Assembly: GCA_003254925.1 (NCBI GenBank)
Contig: QANZ01012116.1
Coordinates: 63,060 to 127,059 of the forward strand
Direction of reading: 5' to 3'
From: Chamaecrista fasciculata
Taxonomy: Eukaryota; Streptophyta; Magnoliopsida; Fabales; Fabaceae
DNA length: 64,000 nt
Part shown: positions 1-10,332 of the stretch, in pieces
How positions within the stretch are numbered: position 1 is the stretch's first letter
How the letters are laid out: each line of letters begins with the position of its first letter
Program-made: the position numbers and the translations under genes
The notes under the pieces: generated by a model
The model's database searches: none
The model's input: only the letters and a program-made list of their open reading frames with translations
Told to the model about the DNA's origin: nothing

Positions 1-106
1 TGCCTACCCTAATTATTTGTTTCATTTTATGACTTAATTAAATGCTTTATTATTGCTACCTCATTTTAAATCTATAATACTCAAGTAATTAGATGATCCT
101 TTACAG

Positions 107-1676
107 ACAGAAGTGGTTGGAGGGCTCAATTGCGACCTGATTCCCGCCACAGTGTTGTCCTCAAAATGTAATAATTTTTTAAGTTGTTTTACTTTGGTGA
201 TCAAATATCATTCAAATGCTCTAGCTAGTTGAACCTATTTATTAATTCTCTTTTGACATGATTTAAAAGTTTTGCTGAATAATAATTTCTTCAATAGTTT
301 ATTAAAGGTCCATGCATGCCTAAGCTTTAATATAGTTGGAGGATTTATTATCTTTCCCTCATGTATGGTTGAAAAGAGAAATTATGAGATCATCTCTTCA
401 GATTAATTAGCAAATCCATAATTGGCTGATATTCTTCATATGTACTTTAGGAGTGTTGAGTTGATAAATCCATTATATGATATTTGTTTGTTTCTTTGTT
501 TTTATAACATCTACGATATATATGTTATACGCTTATAATATTTTTTGAATAGTCTATCTCATTGTTGATATTTCTAATCAAAACCTAAAATTCTATGCAT
601 TTCTTGTGAAAAATGTGAAGGCCTTGAAATTGCACTTAATAAACAAAAAAAAATATTGTGTAAGATTCCTTATATTTTTATCATAAGGATTCTTCACCTC
701 CATCATAAACTTTATTTATATTTTCTCTTTTCTATGATTAATCATGCAAACTGTCATCTTTCTATCATGATCAATCATGCAAAAAATTTATGCTATGTAT
801 CATTATCATATTATAATACATTTTATAACAAATATATATAGAATTTTATACAAGTCTAGTATGTGACAATGCTTGTTATTTGATGAGTTGTGGTGAGTAA
901 GCATGTGTTGTTTATTTTACAGAATGGAGATATTAAGTACATATGTTCCTCCTGAAGACTTTGAGGCTGAAGATGGTCTTCGTAGATTTTCTGGAAGCTT
1001 TGAGGAAGATGCGTATTCTGAAGCAACAAGCCTGGTATTTAAAATTTTATCGGAGTAAATGTACAATTTGGTCATTGAATGATTATTGAGTTGACAACTT
1101 AGTCTCTGAGAGATTAAAATACACAATAAGTCTTTGAAATATTAAAATGGTATACTTTTTAGTCCTTGAAAGATTAAAAATACACAATTAGTCTCTCAAA
1201 GATTAAAATGGTATACTCTTTCGTCCTTGAAAGATTAAAAAGGTATACTATTCGGTCCATAAAAAAAACTTATAATATACTGTTATAATTTTGCAGAGAC
1301 TAAATTGTACATTTTAATCTTTCACAGACTAATAAGTTGTCAGCTCAGTAATCTTCAAAGGATCAAATTATATCTTTACTCTAATTAATATTTGTTAAAG
1401 AATAAGGGACTAAAATGTATATTTTCAATATTCAACAACTAAATCACAATTTTAAGACAAATTTAAGGATTAAAAAATAAATTTACTCATATAAACATAT
1501 AAACATATATATATATATATAATAAAATTGTCATGAAATCTTACATTTTTGTGTTTAATTCCTAATTTCAGGTTGATTATCTTGAAAAAATAGCTGCGAC
1601 GTTGGTTCACATAGGCCAAAATATCAGGGCCAACTCTGAGCAACCAAATCGAGGTGACAGTGGGCAGCAACAATAA
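107..1676 (+). CDS. KIX-domain protein related to Mediator subunit 15 (3' part, 5' end outside window)
   Basis: Three exons are visible: 107-167, 923-1034 and 1572-1676 (stop TAA 1674-1676). All borders are AG/GT and the phases agree. The first exon encodes WRAQLRPDSRHSVVLK, the second contains MEILSTYVPPEDFEAEDG and FEEDAYSEATS, and the third begins VDYLEKIAATL. This order matches the three-helix KIX domain of plant MED15 (WRxQLxPDSR..V.KIM..L......EGL.EL.....FEE..Y..ATS..DYL.KI). KIX domains bind activation domains and recruit Mediator to promoters, so a nuclear role is expected by family. The protein ends about 15 residues after the KIX helices with a Q-rich tip and has no long glutamine-rich region, so it is a small KIX-only type and not full-length MED15. 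The start codon and any upstream exon lie before base 1. Intron 2 carries a MITE (1054-1382). Confidence 0.8.
1054..1382. mobile_element. MITE of the 'TTTAGTCCCTGAAAGATTAAAA' family in intron 2 of the KIX gene
   Basis: The left end GAGTAAATGTACAATTTGGTC and the right end GATCAAATTATATCTTTACTC are imperfect inverted complements. The interior repeats variants of 'agtccttgaaagattaaaa' on the left half and their complements on the right. The same fold-back family recurs at 5912-6166, 8049-8283, 10495-10762, 14858-15218, 27630-27867 and 39197-39461. It is non-coding. The superfamily is not certain because no clean TSD is visible. Confidence 0.6.
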
Positions 1677-4111
1677 CCACAAAAGAACCAGAAAAAATAT
1701 CTTCGACGTTGCTTCACATTGATTAGATCTGTCATTTGTGTTGTTAATTAGTACTTTAGTAGTAGTTGGATTTTGTCGTTTATCTATTAGTAACTGGAGT
1801 TTAATTTATCATTTGCTGGAAAGAGAGCTAGACTTTGCATTTTTTTTTTTCATTCTTTTCTCGCAAGTTAGTCCCCCCAAATAATATTTAAAAAATGTAG
1901 TAGAGTGTTACTCGCTGAGTTGATTCTCACAAGGACTCTAAAGTCTGTGGAGTTTGAACGATTCCATGCACAAAACAAGATTGAATTGGCTATAAAAATT
2001 ATAAACAAACTAATAAAATGCAGGTAAAAGTGTGTTTGTTCACGAACTAACTGAAAACTACAAAATAAAGACTAAATTGAAAATGAGAGAAAAGTATATA
2101 ATGGGATTAAGAAAATGGAGAAATATTTGGAGTAACATACTGATTCGGCCGTGTGCCTCTCGGCGAAGTCCAGGGCAAGATACTCTGCACAATAAAAATG
2201 TGTGCATTTCAGTCCTGACTTACTTCACTTCGTCCCCGGCTTCTTGTGTATTTATTGATATGAATTTAAAATTTGAAAATTAAAGATAAGTGTACGTAAT
2301 TAATACAAATTTGTAATTATCCTTAACATTATATATAATAAAATTTAATATTCGTATTAAATAACTTCTTCAAACTTCTCGAGTTTAAAGTATAAATAAT
2401 TAAAGTTTATTCAAAATTGTAATACACTATTAATGTAATCTCACATATCATAATAAAAGTATTGAATATACATATAATTGGACAAATTCAAAGAAGATCT
2501 CACTTTTCTAATTTTTTCAGATTTCACATAAAATTTATAGGTACTTTACAAATTTGTTTTGCTAGTAGAAAGTATAATTTGTTTGTGTTAATTAAAATAT
2601 TATGTTATTGATTGATGATATTATGCGTTAAGTTAATTATAATATCTCTCAGATTTAATTAACTATTGAATAGAATGGCTAATATTGATACTAAAACAAC
2701 TAGTGAAGGGTTAAATTGAGAAGAAAAATCTTTGAAGGACTAAATTAAAAATATATATTAGTATGTAAGTGATCAAAATATGTTTTTAATCCATTTTTAG
2801 TTAAATAGTTTATTTTTTAATAAATGAATAACTTAGTCCCTAATAGTTCATCGAGTTGATAACATGGTTCCTGAAAGATTAAAAATAAATATTTTTTTTT
2901 AGGTTTCCCATGACATCCTCCATTTGGAGGTAATAGTGCTCGAAGCACGGTCAGATACTAAATGTGAACGCCTCTTATAGAAGGGATTCGAACCTAGATT
3001 CACCATGTTGTGGGATAATGTTTTAGTAACCAAACTGGTTATTGATCCGGTCATGGGCTTGGGTCACTTGTTCAACCGTGTTGCGTCATTCAGGTCAATG
3101 GTTGAATCAATTAAATTTAATATATATATATATATCAAACAATAATTATAATTTCTAAATTTAAAACATCCAAATATTAAGCAATAACTTCAATTATTTA
3201 ATGTAATCCAAATTTTACTATTTAAAAACTAATTTAAATAGAATATTTTTTTAAAGTAGATTACTTTGGTCTTTGGGAATGTTAAATTTAAGGAAAAGGT
3301 CAAAAACAGTATCTAGCTCATAAATTTAAGGTTAAAACTTTGATTTTCTTAACTTTTGGCATCATTCCTTCATAAATATATTCATTGTGACCAATGTATC
3401 ACATATTCATTTCAACCTATTTAATGACAAACATTGAACAATTTGCCCAAAAAATCTTGCATGCTTCTAGCAATTTAAATGTTCAAGGATTTTCATGTAA
3501 ATTTCACTATTCATTAAGCTATACAAATAACATGTCAAGCTATTAACGCATTGCCAGACTAATAAAATATCTAAAGGTGATTGCACCCACCACATGAGTC
3601 TATGCCAGTCATTTGGAAAAAAATCTTTTTGTACATGTAGAACATTATACTTTATGACCTCATTTTTTCTAATTTTTTTTCTCAAACTACACAAAGTGCT
3701 CATAATGTAATCTCCTTATCACTCCAATCATTCTCTGCATGCCTTGCCCTGCCCTCCCTATTCCCTAATATGTCAACCAACTTTTGTTTCTTCCATGGAA
3801 AATTACTTTCACTTTCCCCCCTATTTCTTTCTCATTATTTATTCCATTAATTAATTACCTACTTACCATTATATATATATATCGTTATTTTATGATATTC
3901 AACCCGGTTAATTAGTAATAAATTGTTGAGATTTTTAATTAAATGTAATATTTTGGGTTTGAATCCAACTGTGTATTTAAAGAAAATTTTATTAATAAAA
4001 ATAAAATTCACTTCGATAATATTTATATTTTGAAAGAAATAGTTTTATTATAGTCAGTTAGAGATAGTTTTTTTCTGGTGAGGCATAGAAAGCAAGCATC
4101 TCTCTCTCTAG
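1677..4111. other. Intergenic spacer
   Basis: AT-rich with no convincing coding exon. It contains the 3' UTR of the KIX gene, a SINE-like piece near 2890-3060, (TA)n tracts near 3120 and 3870, and a CT-rich leader just before the plastid-protein gene (about 4100). Confidence 0.5.
2890..3060 (-). mobile_element. tRNA-derived SINE-like fragment
   Basis: On the minus strand the sequence reads a tRNA-like box B (GGTTCGAATCCCTTC, complement of about 2982-2996), then about 80 bp, then an A-run (complement of the T-run at 2891-2899). This is the usual layout of plant tRNA-type SINEs. No target-site duplication was found, so the borders are approximate. Confidence 0.45.
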
Positions 4112-4112
4112 A

Positions 4113-5065
4113 CTAGCAAGCAAGCCTTATCCTAATAATTCCCCAAATTCACCATGGGCTTCCAAATAGGCATGATGGCTTCCACAAGCACATGTCTACA
4201 GGGATTCCTCTCATACCCTTCAATTAACCACAAAAAAGTAATCAGATTTAACAGAATCTCATTCTCCATCACCAAATGCTGCGTCTCGGAGGAGGAATTC
4301 CCAACCCCAGATTCCACCTCAAGCTCACTCAACAGCCCAGAAACATTCCCAATGGAGAAGATAAGAAGATCTGAAATCTCCAGACAAAGAAGAAGCAAGC
4401 CAGAGATTTCAAAAGAAGAGCCTCCAAACTTCGAGATAGGATGGAAGAGAACCAAGCAAATAAGCATAGAGAAGCCAATTGGTCACGTGATTGCTGATTT
4501 CTTGGAGAAGCTTGAGGAACTTATGGGAAGAGAGTATGGATCTAGAGAGCTTCTTGCAAAAGCAGGGGAAATAGTGGCAGAGAGAGCAATGGAGGAAGCA
4601 GAGATTCTGAAAGAAGAAGGAAAAGTGGAAGAGAGAATGGTGAGAGAGCTAGAGAGAGTGTTGAAGTTGATGGAAATGGATTTGATTATGGTTAAAGCTG
4701 CTGTTAAGGAAGACACCGTTGAAGAAAGGCTTAAACAAGCTAAGGCTAGGTGCAGGCAAGCCATTCTTGTTGCCTACTCCTTCTGATACATCATCCGCAT
4801 GTGTAATTATTAATATTAATGTAATCATCACCATCATTATTGACTAATCAATTCTTTTTTTAGTTGAAAGTATGAATTTTTACTAGTCAAATAACAAATT
4901 TCTCAGTTTTGTGAGTGAAAGGCCCCAGAGGGAGAGGATAAGAGTATAAGACAGAGATTACAAGTGGATGAGAATTGACTAACCCAATTGCTTTGGGTCA
5001 GAGTACTTACATACACTTATTGGCACATTGCAGGGAATGTGGATCAGTTGTGGATGATCTTTATT
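4113..5065 (+). repeat. Segmental duplication block A (inverted partner 23180-24130)
   Basis: Similarity to the reverse complement of 23180-24130 starts in the 5' leader (AAGCAAGCCTTATCCTAATA) and runs past the stop into 3' flank (for example AGTGAAAGGCCCCAGAGGGA and CTTATTGGCACATTGCAGGG). The copied unit therefore includes leader, CDS and about 280 bp of 3' flank. Non-coding parts show small indels, while the coding part is nearly identical. Confidence 0.85.
4172..4786 (+). CDS. Plastid-targeted conserved coiled-coil protein, copy A
   Basis: Intronless CDS of 204 codons. The start was placed at ATG 4172 (MMASTSTCLQGFL) rather than the in-frame ATG at 4154, because in the duplicate at 23451-24071 the 4154 position reads ATC and a 1-2 base length difference breaks that frame. 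The first ~40 residues are rich in Ser/Thr and basic residues with few acids, like a chloroplast transit peptide. Then comes a charged linker (SEISRQRRSKPEISKEEPP), a conserved block beginning EIGWKRTKQISIEKPIGHVI, and a long Glu/Lys/Arg/Leu helical region ending RLKQAKARCRQAILVAYSF. I recognise this as a plant-specific chloroplast protein type but cannot name it or give it a function. No catalytic motif is visible. The sister copy is in opposite orientation about 19 kb away. Confidence 0.85.
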   Translation: MMASTSTCLQGFLSYPSINHKKVIRFNRISFSITKCCVSEEEFPTPDSTSSSLNSPETFPMEKIRRSEISRQRRSKPEISKEEPPNFEIGWKRTKQISIEKPIGHVIADFLEKLEELMGREYGSRELLAKAGEIVAERAMEEAEILKEEGKVEERMVRELERVLKLMEMDLIMVKAAVKEDTVEERLKQAKARCRQAILVAYSF

Positions 5066-5688
5066 TTGGACAATGCTATAAAACTTATACATTTTTTTTT
5101 ATAGGGAAAAATTTAGGTGAGGGGATGCGGTCTCAGTCCAGGGTTAGAACAGGCCTCAGGGTGATTCAATGAGCACTTAGATAGGTATTTACACATGCAC
5201 TTATACATTTAATATATAGAGAAAAAATAAGGCCAAATCCTATTTTTTTCCCTAATGTTTACCTACAGTTTTACTTTGGTCCTTAATAATTTTTTGTTTT
5301 ATTTTGGTCCTTAATAATTTTTTATTCTATTTTAGTCCTTAATATTTTCTAAAAATTTGATAGTTGGTCTTTAACTATTCAATATAGGCATATTTTTCTC
5401 ATCACAAATCCGAACATTAGGGACCAAACTTCAGATTTAACATACCCTAATATAGGAGAGGAAAAAGAAGGAGGAAGAAAGCTAGGTAGGTCAAAAGTTG
5501 TATTGCTTTAACAAGTACTGGACCGGGTGTGTCTTCCATGTGTGAAGCAAAACTGAATAAATGCCAAACCACCCTTTAAATTAAATGTGATGTGAGTGGG
5601 ACAAGCTAAAGTTTCCATGTGCTGAAACTCCGAGAAATCAGATTATTGCTATCAAATATATGAAATTACCTAACTACTCTTCTCATTA

Positions 5689-5716
5689 CTATTATTATTA
5701 TTATTATTATTATTTT
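5689..5716. repeat. (ATT)n microsatellite
   Basis: About nine trinucleotide units, AT-only. Confidence 0.9.
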
Positions 5717-5911
5717 CTTTCACTTGCTATAGCGAATGATGATGATATATCATTCTAGCAGATAGAGGCAGAACAGAAAAGTAGTGACTAGCTAGTGATC
5801 TGAGTAGTGACGAGTCCGGAGGTAACAATTAGGCATATATATATCTACAATATATAGTAAACTCTTACTTATGTACGTAATACTAGGGAGATATGTATAT
5901 ATATATAAAGG

Positions 5912-6166
5912 AGTAACAGTCCCTGAAAATCACTAACTTCATAATTCAGTTTGTGCATGAAAGATAATTAAAAATATAATTTTGTCCCTAAATGATCTAA
6001 TTAGTATATTTTTTAAAGTACTAAATGATATACTCTTTAATCTATGGAAAGAACTAATTAGTATAATATTTGAATTTTTCGAAGACTAAATTATATGTTT
6101 TAATCTTTTAGAAATTGAGTTATTGATGATTTTTAAGGATCAAATTATTAATGTACTCAATATATA
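5912..6166. mobile_element. Degenerate MITE (same family as 1054-1382)
   Basis: The left half has 'agtccctgaaaatcactaactt' and 'tttgtccctaaatgatc'. The right half has the complementary 'agactaaattatatgttttaatctttt' and 'aaggatcaaattattaatgtactc'. Ends are approximate. Confidence 0.45.
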
Positions 6167-7829
6167 ATAGATTATTATTGTACAGTCCAAGCCTAATATA
6201 TTGTTGGTTAATTAGGTCCCTCTGCTGCCATTTGAATTTTCAAAGTTCAACGAAGCCTGCAATTTTGCCACCAGCTGGCAACTTGAAATCTTTACTGACT
6301 CTTACATCTTAATTAGATCTTCATAGATGTTTTTTTAAGGAATTCTTATATATAGTCCCATATATAGATAGATATATAGATCAGAGAGATCTAGAATTTA
6401 AAACGAAAGAAATCAAGTTCCTATATATATGGTATATATATATTGTACCATTCACAATTCATGCATAATCAATAGGTTAGAGAAAACTAACTGTCCGGCC
6501 TGTATGTGTACTAATATTTGTATTTCCTGTTCATCAGGTTAAAATTAACCAGACTAGAATAGTAATGGTACTTTAGAATCCTAGTAGTAGTAGGCTAGTA
6601 GCTGTTTCATTAAGCATCATTAAAATTCAGAAGGTCCAAGATTTCCTCAATGGGTCTAATTAATTAATTAACGTGTGGCAATCTCTACATCTCCTCAAAA
6701 AGCGATATGAATGAATCAATCCTATGCCTAAGAATACATTCCCATGCAATATATAGCTGACTCTTAAATTTAGTGATGATATTTTCATAATTAATTGAAA
6801 TTGACAAGACAAAGATATACTCTGACTTGGTCTACGTTTAAGTAACCTCTGTGAGTATGTATATATTGACCAATTTTTTTACTTTTCTTTTTTTTTTAAA
6901 AAAAAAACCTGTGTCATTGAGCGTTTCTTCCTCTGATCTTTACCCGTACAGTCTACAGAGAGTACTGGAAATCTCTGTGATGCAAGAGGCCAAAATTGAG
7001 GGGGTTAAAAAAATGAGACATTTTAAATCGATTCTGAAACCTCAATCTTTATAGATAGCAAGATTTGGAGTGACGGAATGAGAGATTTGATATATACATA
7101 TGTGAATGATATTGGTACTTGGTATAGTAGTTGCAAACAGAAACAGTAGTAGATACGAAATCCTTAGGATTGTGTTAAGGTAGTGCAGAGTGCAGAGATG
7201 GAAAGGAATTATATTGTGAAATTAAAAATGTGATTTTATTATTTAAATATATTATATATAGAGAGAGAGTAAGGGAAGAAGGAGGTTCAGGAAGACAGAG
7301 AGAAGGTGGATATGGTTGGATTTGAAGGGACAGCACATGGAGGGGTTAAATTAGTCATGTGGGTTAGTTTTTGTCGTTTAGCCTAATTTGGAAGTATAGA
7401 TGAAGCCTGGCTTCACGTGTGACCTTTATAATTAGGTTACGTTTGGGGCCCCTCAACCACGGGTTTGGATCCTCGAGAGTTCCTTTTCATGCATTTCTTG
7501 TGGAGTTAGTGAAAAAATATGATTTCCATGAAATAAAAATATATAAAAACTATATTTTCTCTTTCTCTCTCTTATTTTCTCTTCCTTTCTCTCTCATACT
7601 CTACAAGAAATGTAGAGAAAGGAACTCTAGAGAATCCATTTCCCTCAACCACTTGTGCCCTCTCCCAACTCTACTCAAACTACCTCTTTCGTTTTCTCCT
7701 TCCATAACCATTTCGTCTCATCAAACTTCATTTTTATTTGGATAAATTATAAATTAAGTACATACGGTTGAGTTGAAACTCAGGTTATTGTTGTGTGGTT
7801 TAAAAATTTTTACTTTAGGTACCTGAGAT

Positions 7830-8482
7830 TAGGGGTGAGCATATTGACCCGTGAGCCCGCAAATCCGCAAAAGCCAACCCACCCTGCAACCACGGGCTGA
7901 GTTGGGTTGGGTTCAAAATTCTCAACCTGTATACCTGCAGGTTGGTCTGCGGGCTGGAGGTTTATGAACCCAACCCAACCCGCAAACCCGCAAATATATA
8001 TAATATATATTTTTATAATTAATTACTAATATATATAATATATTATAGAGTAAACTAACAATTTAGTCCTTGAAAGACCACTGAGCTAACAGCTCGATCC
8101 TTGAAAAAATTGAAATGTATAATTTAGTCCTTGAAAGATCAAAATGGTATACTAATTAGTCCTTTTTATGGACTAAATAATATACAGTTTTAATCTTTCA
8201 GGGACTAAAAAGTATACCATTTTGATCTTTTAGGGACTAAATTGTATATTTCTATCTTTCAGGGACCAAATTGTTAGTTTACTATGTGTTATTTTGTTGT
8301 TTAAAAAAAAAAATTCAACCCGCGTGTTTAGCCCAACCCAACCCGCAGTTTTGCGGGTTGGGTTGGTTCGGGTTGAATTTTAAAAGATGCAAAACCCAAC
8401 CCAACCCAACCCGCAGATTGATGTGCGGGTTGGGCTGGGATTTTCCCTCAACCCGCCCCAACCTAGTCCGCGCTCACCCCTA
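7830..8482. mobile_element. hAT-type MITE with 8-bp TSD, itself carrying a nested MITE
   Basis: The terminal inverted repeats are TAGGGGTGAGC (7830-7840) and GCTCACCCCTA (8472-8482). They are flanked by the perfect direct repeat CCTGAGAT at 7822-7829 and 8483-8490. An 8-bp TSD with this TIR fits the hAT superfamily. The interior is a long imperfect hairpin of AACCCAACCCGC-type repeats and has no coding capacity. A second element (8049-8283) is inserted inside it. Confidence 0.8.
8049..8283. mobile_element. Foldback MITE nested in the hAT MITE
   Basis: Best-preserved copy of the window-wide family. The left end AGTAAACTAACAATTTAGTC (8049 on) matches the inverted right end GGACCAAATTGTTAGTTTACT (ending 8283). 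Between them, subrepeats of 'agtccttgaaagat' lie on one side and 'atctttcagggact' on the other. Confidence 0.75.
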
Positions 8483-10332
8483 CCTGAGATATGCATCGTT
8501 TAGTAATTAGGGTACCTGTGTTTTTGCTCCGTTAATTTTAATGGAAAATGTTGACATGGCGGAATCTTAATCATCGATTTTCAATGTATCTTATTCGTCA
8601 ATTTTTATTGCATCTTAACCATTGGTTTCTCTTGCATCTTAGTTCTTGGTTTTCACTTTAAGGTTAAAATCTCTTTTTTTTTTTTGTTCTCGAACTATGG
8701 GGTAAGTTTCATTTCGGCCCGACCCAGCCCGTGATCACTTTTATATTTGAGAGAGAAATGATTCATTTTAATTATTTATGTTAGAAATAACAGCATAAAC
8801 CTTATGAAATAACATTTTTGGGACAAAAAACATAATAAATATAAAAGTTTGAGGACCAAAATAAAATAAAAAAATAGTTTTAGAACCGAAATGAAATATT
8901 TTAGCAGTTAGCCCTTTACAAAGTCAAATATACAGTGTCTCTAATCGATGTGGGAACATTTTACAAAAGTGTCTTCAAGATTTATTTTATATTCTTAAAA
9001 AAATATTCTTACTTATGTTGATATTATAATACTATTTTCATATTTGAAGTTCACCTATAGGACAAAAGATTACTTTTAATTTATCGGAATTTTTTTTAAT
9101 GAATAAATAAATCAAAGAAAAAGAAGAAGAAGACTGGAACTGAATTTGTGAATAAGTTCACACACCGCAAATTTGAGTTGGCTTACATCATGCACCTTTT
9201 TATCCTTCACTATTCAACTCTGCCGACTTAATTGGAATGACTAGTAATTAACGTTTTGATACCATGAATGCCGCAGCTTACTACATTTCTAATAATCTCA
9301 ATTTCATAATCGTTTATGTTTTTTCTTCAATGACTTTGCTTTTTTTTTTTTCAAGGAATTGATGGTGTAAATAAGTTATTCCAATATTATTGGTCAAAAT
9401 GTTGACGTGTTTAAGATCCCTTCCTCCTTACAAGTTTCAACTATGCACTCTTGTCAATCTTATATACCATAATGTGACTATTCAAAATCGTATCAGTTCT
9501 CTGTTTCTCTTGAGCCATTGAAAATGTTTTTACTTTTGGAAACTCCAACACTACTTCTAATTAAGTGCATCAGCCTCCAAGACTAATCTTACTATCTTAG
9601 GTTTATGATATGTTTCTGTGTTTAATACGTTGTCAAATTCTTTCACTATAATCAAATGTATGATATAAGTCGAGTTTGAATTAATCAGAATAAAATTCAA
9701 GAGACCAAACTAGCAACCAAATAGAAAAAAAAAATAGATGGAACTTTTTGATATGTTTTCCATTGAATAAACATAAAAAAAGTTAAGGACTATTTAAGTT
9801 ATAAAGTCCTCTTATATAATAGATTAGTCTTTTGAAATGGATTCTCTTCCGAGCTAAAAAAAAAACATTAGTAGAAATAGAATGCCAACCTATGTGATTG
9901 TCAGGAGTAAAAAAATCAAGGTAAAATGTTAAACTAAAAGCACGAGTTTCAAGCTGTGATAGTAATAAACTTACATAATCAAAATACCCAAATATAAAGC
10001 TCATTCTGTGATCATTGCAACGTCAAGAAGGAATTAAAATTAAAGGATAGAATTGAAACACACTAGTATCTAGTTTGTCCTTTCCTCACAACTCAATACA
10101 TTTTGGAAGAAAAAGTAAACACAGTGGGGAGCGCTATATGTTTTATATTAATATCACAGATTTTCCTCTCCTCAGCTACCTAGTAAAAATATATAATTAA
10201 CAAAAGCAAACTAGTTAATTAGGCCTTTCTCTTAATTTCTCTCTTCCTTTTTCAAGCATGCCTTGTAACTCTGGCCCTTTTGCTATATCTACATACAGTA
10301 CTTTTCTTTTTCTGGATTTTGGGTTTCTCTTG

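Larger units (their letters stand above)
5066..10332. other. Intergenic region rich in MITEs and TE remnants; no gene recognised
   Basis: Contains a SINE 3'-end-like fragment (about 5095-5200, with 'gaaaaatttaggtgagggga', the complement of the tail of the SINE at 52432-52597), an (ATT)n microsatellite (5689-5716), a MITE (5912-6166), a nested hAT/foldback element (7830-8482) and the 3' flank of the H+-ATPase gene. Short ORFs here have no family resemblance and sit in low-complexity or TE sequence. Confidence 0.5.

Noticed and set aside
7419..7745. 108-aa plus-strand ORF
   Set aside because: Ser/Leu/Phe-rich translation of a CT-rich tract, with no domain and no conserved start context.
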